A stretch of 64,000 bases of DNA from Microlunatus capsulatus (GTDB lineage: Bacteria; Actinomycetota; Actinomycetes; Propionibacteriales; Propionibacteriaceae): NCBI RefSeq assembly GCF_017876495.1, contig NZ_JAGIOB010000001.1, forward strand, positions 2,170,001-2,234,000. Reading direction: 5' to 3'. Below are positions 48,043 through 57,700 of this stretch, one piece after another. Within the stretch, counting starts at the first letter, position 1. Every line of letters begins with the position of its first letter. A model generated the notes under the pieces. That model did not search any database. It saw only the letters and a list, made by a program, of their open reading frames with translations, and was not told where the DNA came from. A program made the translations under genes and the position numbers.

Positions 48043-48612
48043 ATGACCGACACCGCCCGGGCGGCGGGCCTGGCCCGCGAGTACGACGCCCTCCAGGGCC
48101 TCACCTTCGTCGTGATGGGCGGGGCCTTCCTGTTCGGGTCGGTGGTCGACGAGCCGGCCGTCTGGATCGCCCTCGGCGCCGCGGCCAGCGCCAGCGCGCC
48201 GCTGTGGTACCAGCGCCGCTTCGGCACCGTGAAGCCTGCGCCGGACCGGAACGCCTGGGTCGCGCTGGGCGCGGCGACCGCCCTGCTGCTCTTCCTGGGC
48301 GCCTACGTCGCGGACCGGCACCTGCGCGGGCCCGTCCTGCTGACCCTGCTGGCCGTCGCCCTCAGCCTGGGCGTCGGCCAGCACCTCATGCTGCGCCGCA
48401 CCGGCCTGACGCCGGTGCACCTCGTGGTCCACGGCCTCGTCGCGCTGGCGGCGGCCGGGCCGCTGGTGGGCCTGGGCACCGGCGCCCAGCTCCTGCCCTA
48501 CGTGCTGGCGGTCACCGGCGGCGCCCTCGTGGTGGTCGGCCTCGTGGACCACCGCCGGCTCGTCCGGGCCCTCGCGCCCGTCGAGGACGAGGACCACGAC
48601 GGTGGCCGCTGA
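48043..48612 (+). CDS. Hypothetical membrane protein, partner of winged-helix regulator
   Basis: 189 residues with five to six hydrophobic helices (about 20-40, 42-55, 68-86, 93-110, 122-140, 145-165). Starts MTDTARAAGLAREYDALQG. No recognised family; resembles small conserved membrane proteins found beside ArsR/MarR-like regulators. GAGGAG precedes the ATG. Overlaps the regulator gene by 11 nt and is governed by the dyad at 47982-48027. Confidence 0.8.
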   Translation: MTDTARAAGLAREYDALQGLTFVVMGGAFLFGSVVDEPAVWIALGAAASASAPLWYQRRFGTVKPAPDRNAWVALGAATALLLFLGAYVADRHLRGPVLLTLLAVALSLGVGQHLMLRRTGLTPVHLVVHGLVALAAAGPLVGLGTGAQLLPYVLAVTGGALVVVGLVDHRRLVRALAPVEDEDHDGGR

Positions 48613-48922
48613 GCCCCAGCTGGACCTGGGCGCCATCGACCGGCTGGTGCACGAGCCGGCCCGGATGGGCATCCTCAGCGTCCTGGACGGGGTGGCCGAG
48701 ACCGACTTCCTCTTCCTCCAGCGCGTGCTGGGCCTCACCAAGGGGAACCTGTCGGCGCACCTGGCCAAGCTGGAGGCGGCGGGGCTGGTCACCGCCCGCA
48801 AGGCCTTCGTCCGCAACGTCCCCCAGACCACGCTGGCCATCACCCCGGCCGGTCGGGAGGCGCGCGTCCGGCACTGGGCCCAGCTGGAGCGGGTGCGGGA
48901 CCTCGGCCGCCCCCCGGGCTGA
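48602..48922 (+). CDS. Winged-helix transcriptional regulator (HTH_27/MarR-like)
   Basis: 106 residues, a single winged-helix domain: AIDRLVHEPARMGILSVLDG, FLFLQRVLGLTKGNLSAHLAKLEAAGLVTARK (recognition helix) and TTLAITPAGREARVRHW. This family (PF13601-type) usually represses its own small operon with a membrane protein. GTG start inside the 3' end of the membrane protein gene (11-nt overlap). Ligand unknown. Confidence 0.9.
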   Translation: MAAEPQLDLGAIDRLVHEPARMGILSVLDGVAETDFLFLQRVLGLTKGNLSAHLAKLEAAGLVTARKAFVRNVPQTTLAITPAGREARVRHWAQLERVRDLGRPPG

Positions 48923-48943
48923 GCGGCCCGGCGGTCGGCCTCC

Positions 48944-48949
48944 TAGGCT
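48944..48949 (+). promoter_or_regulatory. Predicted -10 box upstream of poxB
   Basis: TAGGCT about 77 nt before the poxB ATG, with GAGGAG at 49016-49021 in the leader. No clear -35. Confidence 0.4.
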
Positions 48950-49025
48950 GCACCGAAAGCCCGGGCGGGGGCGCGACGACGGGGTGCGGTCTCCCACCGG
49001 GCACGCTGCAGCCTGAGGAGCGCCC

Positions 49026-50780
49026 ATGGCCCGCACGGTGGCCGACGACCTGCTCGACGTCCTGGTGGCCGCGGGGGTCACCCACATCTACGGGCTGGTG
49101 GGCGACAGCCTCAACGCCTTCTCCGACGCGGTCCGCCGCAGCGGGGGCGCCGCGAACGGCGGCGTCGACTGGGTGCACGTGCACAACGAGGAGGCAGCCG
49201 CCTTCGCCGCGTCCGCGGAGGCGCAGCTCACCGGCCGGCTGGCCGTCTGCGCCGGCAGCTGCGGGCCGGGCAACACCCACCTCATCCAGGGGGTCATGGA
49301 CGCCCACCGCTCCGGCGCCCCCGTCCTGGTGCTGGCGAGCCACATCCCCTCGACCAGCATCGGCCGGGGCTTCTTCCAGGAGACCAAGCCCGAGGCGCTG
49401 TTCGCCCAGGCCAGCCACTACTGCGAGCTGGTCTCCCAGCCCGAGCAGATCGGCGGGCTGGCCCACGACGCCGTGCAGAACGCGCTCGGCAAGCAGGGGG
49501 CGGCCGTCCTCGTGCTCCCCGGCGACGTCCTCGCGGCCGACTCCGCGGGCCGCGTCGCCCCCAACGCCACCGTGACCGCCCGCCCCCGGTCGGTCCCCGA
49601 GCCCGAGGCCGTGACCGAGCTGGCCGGCCGGATCCGCGCCGCCGAGAAGGTCGCCGTCTTCGCCGGCATCGGCGCGGCCGGCGCCCGCGCGGAGGTCCTG
49701 GCGCTGGCGGAGCGGCTGGGCGCCCCCGTCGGGCACAGCCTGCGGGGCAAGGACGTCTTCGGCTACGACAACCCCTACGACGTCGGGATGACCGGGCTGC
49801 TGGGCTACGGCGCCTGCTACGCCGCCCTGCAGGATGCCGACCTCGTGCTGCTGCTGGGCACGGACTTCCCCTACGTCGACTTCCTGCCGAAGGAGAACAA
49901 CGTCCAGGTCGACCTCGACCCGTCCCACCTGGGCCGCCGGGCGCCGCTGGTGCAGGGCATCGCGGCCGACGTCGGGCTGACCCTGCAGGCCCTGCTGCCG
50001 CTGCTGGAGCCCCGGTCCGAGCACCGCTTCCTCGACCGGGTGCTGGAGAAGCACGCCTCGATGGTCCGCCGCGGCGTGCACACCTACGACCACGACCCCG
50101 TGGAGCGCCGGGCCATCCACCCCGAGCAGCTGGCCGCCCTGGTCGACGAGGCCGCGGCCGACGACGCGGTCTTCACCGTCGACACCGGGATGGACTGCAC
50201 CTGGACCGCGCGCTACCTGACGCCCAACGGCCGGCGGCGGATGATCGGCTCCTGGGTCCACGGCTCGATGGCCAACGCGCTGCCGATGGCCATCGGCGCC
50301 CAGCGCGCCTACCCCGGCCGCCAGGTGGTCTCGCTGTCCGGGGACGGCGGGCTGGCCATGCTGATGGGCGAGCTGCTGACGGTGAAGACGCACCAGCTGC
50401 CGGTCAAGGTCGTCGTCTTCAACAACTCCAGCCTGGGCATGGTCCGGCTGGAGATGCTGGTGGCCGGCGACCCGCCGTTCGAGACCGACCACGACGCCGT
50501 CGACTACGCGGCCATCGCCGCCGCCGCGGGCTTCTGGTCCCGCCACGTCGAGGACCCGGCCGCGCTGCCGGAGGCCGTCGAGGCCTTCTTCGCCGCGGAG
50601 GGCCCGGCCCTGCTCGACGTCGTCACCGACCCGAACGCGCTGGAGGTGCCGACCCACCTGACCCTCGACGAGGTCAAGGGCTTCGCGGCCAGCCTCGGCA
50701 AGGTGGCGGTGCAGCGCGGCGGACTCAAGGAGGTCGTCGACCTCGCCGTCGGGAACCTGCGCAACATCCCGCACCCCTGA
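49026..50780 (+). CDS. poxB: Pyruvate dehydrogenase (quinone)/pyruvate oxidase-type enzyme
   Basis: 584 residues, thiamine-diphosphate and FAD enzyme. Catalytic Glu in VHNEEAAAFAASAEAQLTG (about 55), CAGSCGPGNTHLIQG, GFFQETKPEALF and SHYCELVSQPEQI as in E. coli PoxB, FAD region VFAGIGAAGARAEVL, and the diphosphate motif SLSGDGGLAMLMGEL...VVFNNSSLG. It decarboxylates pyruvate to acetate and CO2, passing electrons to membrane quinone. The C-terminus is slightly longer than the E. coli enzyme; membrane-binding ability is not evident. Links with the phosphoketolase at the window start through acetate/acetyl phosphate metabolism only by inference. Confidence 0.92.
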   Translation: MARTVADDLLDVLVAAGVTHIYGLVGDSLNAFSDAVRRSGGAANGGVDWVHVHNEEAAAFAASAEAQLTGRLAVCAGSCGPGNTHLIQGVMDAHRSGAPVLVLASHIPSTSIGRGFFQETKPEALFAQASHYCELVSQPEQIGGLAHDAVQNALGKQGAAVLVLPGDVLAADSAGRVAPNATVTARPRSVPEPEAVTELAGRIRAAEKVAVFAGIGAAGARAEVLALAERLGAPVGHSLRGKDVFGYDNPYDVGMTGLLGYGACYAALQDADLVLLLGTDFPYVDFLPKENNVQVDLDPSHLGRRAPLVQGIAADVGLTLQALLPLLEPRSEHRFLDRVLEKHASMVRRGVHTYDHDPVERRAIHPEQLAALVDEAAADDAVFTVDTGMDCTWTARYLTPNGRRRMIGSWVHGSMANALPMAIGAQRAYPGRQVVSLSGDGGLAMLMGELLTVKTHQLPVKVVVFNNSSLGMVRLEMLVAGDPPFETDHDAVDYAAIAAAAGFWSRHVEDPAALPEAVEAFFAAEGPALLDVVTDPNALEVPTHLTLDEVKGFAASLGKVAVQRGGLKEVVDLAVGNLRNIPHP

Positions 50781-50813
50781 GCGGACGCGCGGGGACCCGG
50801 GGTGGCGCCGCCC

Positions 50814-50819
50814 TAGACT
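50814..50819 (+). promoter_or_regulatory. Predicted -10 box, leaderless cobQ start
   Basis: TAGACT about 7 nt before GTG 50827; no Shine-Dalgarno lies between, supporting a leaderless mRNA. Confidence 0.55.
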
Positions 50820-50826
50820 CCGCACG

Positions 50827-52308
50827 GTGAGCGCCTCGGGTCTGCTGGTCGCCGGCACGTCGTCCGACGCCGGCAAGTCCCTCGTGGTCACCGGGCTGTG
50901 CCGGGCGCTGGCCCGGCGCGGGGTCTCCGTCGCCCCGTTCAAGGCGCAGAACATGAGCAACAACTCGGCCGTCTGCGCCGACGGCGCCGAGATCGGCCGG
51001 GCGCAGTACCTGCAGGCCCAGGCGGCCCGCGTCGCGCCGGAGTCGGCGATGAACCCGGTGCTGCTCAAGCCGGGCTCGGACCGCCGCTCGCACGTCGTCG
51101 TCCGCGGCCGGCCGGCCGGGATCCTGGAGGCCGGGCAGTACGCCACCGGGCGCCGGCACCTGGCCGAGGCGGCCTGGGCGGCGTACGAGGAGCTGGCCGC
51201 GCGGTTCGACCTCGTCGTCTGCGAGGGCGCCGGTTCGCCGGCCGAGATCAACCTGCGGGCGGGCGACTACGTCAACCTGGGCCTGGCCCGGCGGTTCGGG
51301 CTGCCCTGCGTCGTCGTCGGCGACATCGACCGCGGCGGCGTCTTCGCCTCGCTCTACGGCACCGTCGCCCTGCTGGAGCCGGAGGACCGCGCCGTCGTCC
51401 GCGCCTTCCTCGTCAACAAGTTCCGCGGCGACCCCGACGTCCTGCAGCCCGGCCTGGACGCGCTCACCCGCCGCACCGGCGTGCCCTTCGTCGGCGTCCT
51501 GCCCTGGCTGACCGGCGTCTGGCTGGACGCCGAGGACACCCTGGAGGTGGGCGCCTGGCGCCGCTCGGACCCCCGGCCCGGCGCCCTGCGGGTGGCCGTC
51601 GCCCGGCTGCCGCGCGTCTCCAACCTCACCGACGTCGAGGCGCTGGCCGCCGAGCCGGGCGTCGACGTGCTCGTCACCACCGACCCCGACGTCGTGGCCG
51701 GCGCCGACCTCGTCGTGCTGCCCGGTTCGCGGGCCACCGTCTCCGACCTCGGCTGGCTGCGGACGACCGGGCTGGCGGCGGTGCTGGCCGAGCGGGCGGC
51801 GCGCGGACGGCCCGTGCTGGGGATCTGCGGCGGCTACCAGATGCTCGCGGCCCGGATCGACGACCCGGTGGAGTCCGGGGCCGGCCCGGTCGAGGGCCTC
51901 GGGCTGCTGCCCACCCGGGTCGCGTTCGCCGAGGAGAAGGTGCTGGGCCGCCCCGTCGGCGCCTGGCGCGGCCACCGCGTCGAGGCCTACGAGATCCACC
52001 ACGGGCTGGCCGCCCTGGACGACGGAGCCGAGCCCTTCCTCGACGGCGCCCGGGCCGGCGCGGTCTGGGGCACGATGTGGCACGGCACCTGCGAGAACGA
52101 CGCCTTCCGGCGCGCCTGGCTCGCCGAGGTGGCCGCGGCCGCCGGGTCGAGCTGGACGCCGCAGCCGGGTGCCCCCGGCTACGCCGACCGGCGCGAGGCG
52201 ATGGTCGAGACCCTGGCCGACGCCGTCGACGCCCACGTCGACCTCGACCTGCTGCTCACCGGCACCCGCGTCACCCTGCCCGCGGCCCGGACGGGGGTGG
52301 CATCGTGA
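50827..52308 (+). CDS. cobQ: Cobyric acid synthase (glutamine-hydrolysing)
   Basis: 493 residues. Amidates four carboxyls of adenosylcobyrinic a,c-diamide. ATP-binding P-loop-like GTSSDAGKSLVVTGLCR (about 9-25), FKAQNMSNNSAVCADGAEIGRAQYLQA, CEGAGSPAEINLR, and a C-terminal class I glutamine amidotransferase with nucleophile Cys334 in VLGICGGYQML and catalytic His in YEIHHGLA. Coupled to cobF by GTGA. Confidence 0.95.
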   Translation: MSASGLLVAGTSSDAGKSLVVTGLCRALARRGVSVAPFKAQNMSNNSAVCADGAEIGRAQYLQAQAARVAPESAMNPVLLKPGSDRRSHVVVRGRPAGILEAGQYATGRRHLAEAAWAAYEELAARFDLVVCEGAGSPAEINLRAGDYVNLGLARRFGLPCVVVGDIDRGGVFASLYGTVALLEPEDRAVVRAFLVNKFRGDPDVLQPGLDALTRRTGVPFVGVLPWLTGVWLDAEDTLEVGAWRRSDPRPGALRVAVARLPRVSNLTDVEALAAEPGVDVLVTTDPDVVAGADLVVLPGSRATVSDLGWLRTTGLAAVLAERAARGRPVLGICGGYQMLAARIDDPVESGAGPVEGLGLLPTRVAFAEEKVLGRPVGAWRGHRVEAYEIHHGLAALDDGAEPFLDGARAGAVWGTMWHGTCENDAFRRAWLAEVAAAAGSSWTPQPGAPGYADRREAMVETLADAVDAHVDLDLLLTGTRVTLPAARTGVAS

Positions 52309-53099
52309 GCGTCGAGGTGCTGGTCATCGGCATCGGCAGCGGCGACCCCGGCCACCTGACCGGCGAGGCCGCGGCCGCGATCCGCCGCGTCGACCTCTTC
52401 CTCGTCGCCGACAAGGGCGAGGTGAAGAGCGACCTGGTCACGCTGCGGACCGCGCTGGTGCAGGGCGTCCGGGGCACCGGGGGCTACCGGGTGGTCGAAG
52501 TGCCCGACCCCGAGCGCGGGCCGGACGCCCAGCGCGACACCGCCGCCTACACCGCCGGGGTCCGGGACTGGCACGCCGCCCGGGCCGCGCGCTACGCCGA
52601 GGTGATCCGCCGCGAGGTGGGCCCCGACGGCGTCGTCGGCTTCCTCGTCTGGGGCGACCCGGCCTTCTACGACTCGACGCTGCGGATCGTCGACTCGGTG
52701 GCCGAGCACGGCGTCGACCTGACGACCACGGTGCTGCCGGGGATCAGCAGCCTGCAGCTGCTCGCGGCCCGGCACCGGCTGGTGCTGAACGGCGTCGGCG
52801 GCTCGGTGCACGTGACGACGGGGCGCCGGCTGCTCGTGGAGTACCGCGCGGACCTCGGCGACGTCGTCGTCATGCTCGACGGCACGCTGACCTGCGCCCG
52901 GCTGCTGGACGCGCACCCCGACCTCAAGATCTTCTGGGGCGCCCAGCTGGGCCTGGCCGACGAGGCGCTGGTGGCCGGCCGGCTGGCCGACGTGCTGGAC
53001 GAGATCCGTTCGGTCCGGCTCCGGCTGCGCGCCGAGCGCGGCTGGGTGATGGACACCTACCTGCTGCGGCCCGGCCCGGCGTCCGAACCGCCCGGCTGA
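52305..53099 (+). CDS. cobF: Precorrin-6A synthase (deacetylating)
   Basis: 264 residues, tetrapyrrole methyltransferase fold: VLVIGIGSGDPGHLTGEA at the N-terminus, VGFLVWGDPAFYDSTLR and TTVLPGISSLQLLAARH. Methylates C1 of precorrin-5 with SAM and removes the acetyl group, a step of the oxygen-dependent cobalamin route. Translationally coupled to cobQ although their reactions are far apart in the pathway. Confidence 0.93.
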   Translation: MSVEVLVIGIGSGDPGHLTGEAAAAIRRVDLFLVADKGEVKSDLVTLRTALVQGVRGTGGYRVVEVPDPERGPDAQRDTAAYTAGVRDWHAARAARYAEVIRREVGPDGVVGFLVWGDPAFYDSTLRIVDSVAEHGVDLTTTVLPGISSLQLLAARHRLVLNGVGGSVHVTTGRRLLVEYRADLGDVVVMLDGTLTCARLLDAHPDLKIFWGAQLGLADEALVAGRLADVLDEIRSVRLRLRAERGWVMDTYLLRPGPASEPPG

Positions 53100-53218
53100 G
53101 GCCGCACCCGGCTCTCCTCGATGGCGGCGGCCATGGTGCTGGTCAGCTGAGCCGCGGTCCGGTCGGCTGCGGGCCGGAGCCGGCGCAGGGCGGGCGGGGC
53201 GGCGGCGGGCTCGGTTGC

Positions 53219-53224
53219 TAGCGT
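53219..53224 (+). promoter_or_regulatory. Predicted -10 box of aldo/keto reductase gene
   Basis: TAGCGT, 31 nt before the ATG at 53256, with CGAGGAG in the short leader. Confidence 0.45.
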
Positions 53225-53255
53225 GCGCGGTGCCCGCCCCGACCCGAGGAGACCC

Positions 53256-54089
53256 ATGCCGCTCGCCCCCACCCTCACCCTGCGGAACGGGCTCGCGATG
53301 CCCGTCGTCGGCCTGGGCACCTGGCCGCTGCGCGGCGCCGACGCGGCCGCCGCGGTGCGGACCGCGCTGCAGGCCGGGTACCGGCTGGTCGACACCGCCG
53401 AGAACTACCGCAACGAGGACGGCGTGGGCCAGGGCCTGCGCGACTCCGGGGTCCCGCGCGAGGACGTCGTCATCACCACCAAGCTCAACAAGGAGTGGCA
53501 CGGCGTCGACGGCGTCCGCCAGGCCTGGCGGGCCAGCACCGAGCGGCTGGGCGTCGACTACCTCGACGTCTTCATGATCCACTGGCCGAACCCCGGCCAG
53601 GACCGCTACGTCGACGCCGTCCGCGGGCTGACCGCCCTGCTGGAGGACGGCTCGATCCGCGCGGTCGGCGTCTCCAACTTCACCCCTGCGCACCTGCGCC
53701 GGGTCGAGGAGGAGGCCGGGCTGGTGCCCGACGTCAACCAGATCCAGCTGAGCCCCTACGCCGCGCGCCGGGCCGCGCAGGAGTACCACCGCGCCCACGG
53801 CATCGCCACCGAGTCGTGGAGCCCCATCGGCGGCTCGGGCGACGGGCTGCGCTCCGACCCCGTCGTCGCCGCCGTCGCCGAGGAGGTCGGCCGCACGCCG
53901 ACCCAGGTCGTGCTGCGCTGGCACGTGCAGAGCGGGCTGGTCGCGGTGCCGAAGTCGGGGGACCCCGGCCGGATCGCGGAGAACCTCGACGTCTTCGGCT
54001 TCGAGCTCACCGACGAGCAGATGGCGCGGGTCGACGGCCTGGACCGCGGCGAGGTCGACGTCGCCGACCCGGACACCTTCGGCCACTGA
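53256..54089 (+). CDS. Aldo/keto reductase
   Basis: 277-residue TIM barrel. Catalytic tetrad visible: Asp in LVDTAENYRNE (with Tyr), Lys in ITTKLNKEWHG, His in DVFMIHWPNPG. NADPH site VPKSGDPGRIAENLDVFGFEL at the C-terminus. Close to bacterial 2,5-diketo-gluconate reductase-like AKRs (AKR5 group). ATG chosen because it follows GAGGAG; an in-frame upstream GTG (53223) overlaps the -10. Inserted between the cob genes without evident link. Confidence 0.92.
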   Translation: MPLAPTLTLRNGLAMPVVGLGTWPLRGADAAAAVRTALQAGYRLVDTAENYRNEDGVGQGLRDSGVPREDVVITTKLNKEWHGVDGVRQAWRASTERLGVDYLDVFMIHWPNPGQDRYVDAVRGLTALLEDGSIRAVGVSNFTPAHLRRVEEEAGLVPDVNQIQLSPYAARRAAQEYHRAHGIATESWSPIGGSGDGLRSDPVVAAVAEEVGRTPTQVVLRWHVQSGLVAVPKSGDPGRIAENLDVFGFELTDEQMARVDGLDRGEVDVADPDTFGH

Positions 54090-54123
54090 CGGCCGGCCCT
54101 CGGACGGGGGCGGGCGTCAGGAG

Positions 54124-54342
54124 TCAGGCGGGCGGGAGCAGCTCGGGCGGGAGCACCGCCCGGGCGCCCAGCACCTCGACGCCGAGCAGCCGGCCGTCCG
54201 CGCCGACGTCCAGGACCACCGAGCCCTCCCCGCCCGGGACGCTGACGACGTCGCTCTGCCGCACGGCCTCGCCGGGCCGGAGGTCGCGGTCGACCAGGCT
54301 GAGGTAGGCGGCGTCGACCTCGGCGTCGTAGCGGAGGCGCAC
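54124..54342 (-). CDS. DUF2283 domain protein
   Basis: 72 residues matching the whole DUF2283 layout: MRLRYDAEVDAAYLSLVD at the start, then GSVVLDVGADGRLLGVEVLGA. Small beta-alpha protein of unknown role, often next to toxin-like or redox genes. GTG start, 3 bp after the PPOX gene stop on the same strand, so probably the last gene of the cobN operon. Confidence 0.85.
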   Translation of the reverse strand: MRLRYDAEVDAAYLSLVDRDLRPGEAVRQSDVVSVPGGEGSVVLDVGADGRLLGVEVLGARAVLPPELLPPA

Positions 54343-54345
54343 GGC

Positions 54346-54738
54346 TCAGCCCCGGCCGAGGACGCGGTCGACCTGCATCACCAGGACGACCCGGAGCGGG
54401 TTCTCCCGCGGCACGCGGTACCGCTCGGCGTAGCGGCGCTCGGCGTCGGCCACGACCTCGGGGTCGCGCTCGACGTGCAGCAGCCCGGACAGGGTGAGCC
54501 AGCGGGCCCGGTCCACCTGGCACAGCGCCCCGACGGCCCCCGGCCGCCCGGCCAGCCGCGCCTTGACCGACTCCCCGCTGGTGATCACCCGGGCCAGCCG
54601 GGTCGCCGGCTCGTAGGTGAACCCGACGGGGACGACGTGCGGCGTCCCGTTCGCCCGGACGTTGGTGAGCGTGGCCAGGTGCCGCTCGGCGAGGAAGGTG
54701 AGGACGTCGTCGCCGAGGTCGGCGAGGTCGAGGCTCAC
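54346..54738 (-). CDS. PPOX-class (pyridoxamine oxidase-like) flavin/F420-binding protein
   Basis: 130-residue split-barrel protein: FLAERHLATLTNVRANGTPHVVPVGFTYEP, GALCQVDRARWLTLSGLLHVERDPEVVADAERRYAERYR. Resembles F420-dependent PPOX proteins of actinobacteria rather than true PdxH. GTG start overlaps the cobN stop by 4 nt (GTGA), placing it firmly in the cobN transcript, though no known cobalamin step needs it. Confidence 0.86.
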   Translation of the reverse strand: MSLDLADLGDDVLTFLAERHLATLTNVRANGTPHVVPVGFTYEPATRLARVITSGESVKARLAGRPGAVGALCQVDRARWLTLSGLLHVERDPEVVADAERRYAERYRVPRENPLRVVLVMQVDRVLGRG

Positions 54739-57700
54739 TGGTCGCGGTCCTCGAGGTCGCCCTCGACGTCGAGGTAGACCTGCTGCATCTGCTCCACCAG
54801 CTCGGGGTCGGGCTCGGCCCACAGCCCCCGCTCGGCCGCCTCGCCCAGCTTCTCGATGATCCCGCGCAGCGCCCACGGGTTGGCGTGCTTCATGAAGTCC
54901 TGGTTGACCTTGTCCAGCACGTAGCTCTCGGCCAGCTGCGCGTACATCCAGTCGGGCACCACGCCGGCGGTGGCGTCGAAGCCGAAGAGGTAGTCGACGG
55001 TGGCGGCCAGCTCGAAGGCGCCCTTGTAGCCGTGCCGCTGCATGGCCCCGATCCAGCGCGGGTTGACCACCCGGGCGCGGAACACCCGGGCCGTCTCCTC
55101 GCCCAGGGTGCGGGTGCGGACGGCCTCGGGGACGGTCGAGTCGCCGACGTAGGCCTTGGGCGCCGTCCCGGTCAGCGCCCGGACCGTCGCGACCATGCCC
55201 CCGTGGTACTGGAAGTAGTCGTCGGAGTCGGCGATGTCGTGCTCGCGGGTGTCGATGTTCTTGGCCGCGATGCTGATCCGCCGGTAGTTGGCCTCCATGT
55301 CCTCCCGGGCCGGGGCGCCGTCGAGGTCGCGGCCGTAGGCGAAGCCTCCCCAGGCCGTGTAGACCTCGGCCAGGTCGGCGTCGTCGCGCCAGTTGCCCGC
55401 CTCGATCAGCGGCAGGATGCCCGCCCCGTAGGAGCCGGGCTTGGAGCCGAAGATGCGGGTGGTGGCCCGGCGCTCGTCGCCGTGCGCGGCCAGGTCGGCC
55501 TGCGCGTGGGCGCGGACGTAGTTCTGCTCGGCCGGCTCGTCCCGGTCGGCGACCAGCCGGACGGCGTCGTCGAGCATGGCCAGCACGTGCGGGAACGCGT
55601 CGCGGAAGAAGCCGGAGATCCGCACCGTGACGTCGATCCGCGGCCGGCCCAGCTCGGCCAGCGGCAGCACGTCCAGGCCGGTCACCCGGCGCGACGCCTC
55701 GTCCCAGACGGGGACGACGCCGAGCAGCGCGAGCACCTCGGCCACGTCGTCGCCGGAGGTGCGCATGGCCGACGTGCCCCACACCGACAGCCCGACCGAC
55801 TGCGGGTACTCCCCCGTGTCGTCGAGGTGGCGCTGGACCAGCGACTCGGCCATCGCCTGACCGGTCTGGTAGGCCAGCCGCGAGGGGATGGCCTTGGGGT
55901 CGACCGAGTAGAAGTTGCGCCCGGTGGGCAGCACGTTGACGAGGCCGCGGAGCGGGGAGCCCGAGGGCCCGGCCGGGACGTAGCCGCCGGCCAGCGCGTG
56001 CAGGGTGTTGCCGATCTCGTCGGCGGTCCGGGCCAGCCGCGGCACGACCTCGAGGCAGGCGAAGGTCAGCGCGGCCGCCGCCCCGGCGTTCTCGACGCCC
56101 AGGACCTCGTCGACGACGGCGGGCACGGCGGCGGCGTCCCAGCCCCGGTCGGCGAGGGCGACGACGAGGGCGCGGGCCTGCTCCTCGACGGCGTCGACCT
56201 GCGCGAGCGGGGCGTCGCCCTCGGTGAGCCCGAGGGCGGTGCGCAGCCCCGGCACGCCGTTGACCTGGCCGCCGAACACCTGGTTGGCCCGGAGCACGGC
56301 GAGCACGAGGTTGACCAGCTCGTCGCCCTGGGGCACCTGCCCCAGCACGTGCAGCCCGTCGCGGATCTGCACGTCCTTGATCTCGCACAACCAGCCGTCG
56401 ACGTGCATGACGAAGTCGTCGAAGGCCTCGTCGTCGGGGCGGTCGGTGAGGCCCAGCTCGGCGTCCATCTGGGCGGCCTGGATCAGCGTCCAGATCTCGC
56501 CGCGGAGCGCCGGGACCTTGGCCGGGTCCATCGCCGCGACGTTGCCGTACTCGTCCAGCAGCTGCTCCAGCCGGGCGATGTCGCCGTAGGACTCGGCGCG
56601 GGCCATCGGCGGGATGAGGTGGTCGACGACGGTGGCGTGGGCGCGGCGCTTGGCCTGCGTGCCCTCGCCCGGGTCGTTGACCAGGAAGGGGTAGACCAGC
56701 GGCAGCGAGCCCAGCGCCGCGTCGGTCCCGCAGGCCGCCGACATGCCCATGTTCTTGCCCGGCAGCCACTCGAGGTTGCCGTGCTTGCCCACGTGGACGA
56801 CGGCGTGGGCGCCGAACTCGTGCTGCAGCCAGCCGTAGACGGCGAGGTAGTGGTGGGTGGGCGCGAGGTCGGGGTCGTGGTAGATCGCGATCGGGTTCTC
56901 CCCGAAGCCGCGGGGCGGCTGCACGAGGATGACGACGTTCCCGGCCTGCAGCGTCGCGGCCACGATCTCGCCGTCGGCGTCGCGGGTCGTGTCGACGAAC
57001 AGCTCGCCCGGCGCCTCGCCCCAGGCCGCGGTGACGGCGTCGGTCAGCTCGGCCGGCAGGTCGGCGAACCAGCGCCGGTAGGTGGCGGCCGGCACCCGGG
57101 CCGGCTGCCCGGACAGCTGGCCCGACGTCAGCCACTCCGGGTCCTGGCCGCCGGCGGCGATGAGGGCGTGCATGAGCGCGTTGCCCGCGGTGGTGTCGGC
57201 CGACTCGCCCTCGACCGGCTCCAGCGGACCGGTGCCGGGGATGTCGCCGGGGGCCCCGAGGTCGTAGCCCTCCTCGCGGAGGGCGCGGAGCAGCCGGATG
57301 ACCGAGACGGGGGTGTCGAGGCCGACGGCGTTGCCGATCCGGGAGTGCTTGGTGGGGTAGGCCGAGAGCACGAGGGCGATCCGCCGCTCGCTGGGTGCGA
57401 GGTGCCGGAGCCGGCCGTGGTTGACGGCGATCTCGGCCACCCGGCGGCAGCGCTCGAGGTCGGGCACGTAGGTGGGCAGGCCGTCGGCGTCGGTCTCCTT
57501 GAAGGAGAAGGGGACGGTGATGATCCGGCCGTCGAACTCGGGCACCGCGACCTGGGTCGCGACGTCCAGCGGGCTCATCCCCTCGTCGGACTCCGCCCAG
57601 ACCGCGCGCGGGGTGGTCAGGCAGAGGCCCTGCAGGATGGGGATGTCCAGCGCGGCCAGCGCCTGCACGTCCCAGGCGCCGTCGTCCTCGCCGGCCGACG

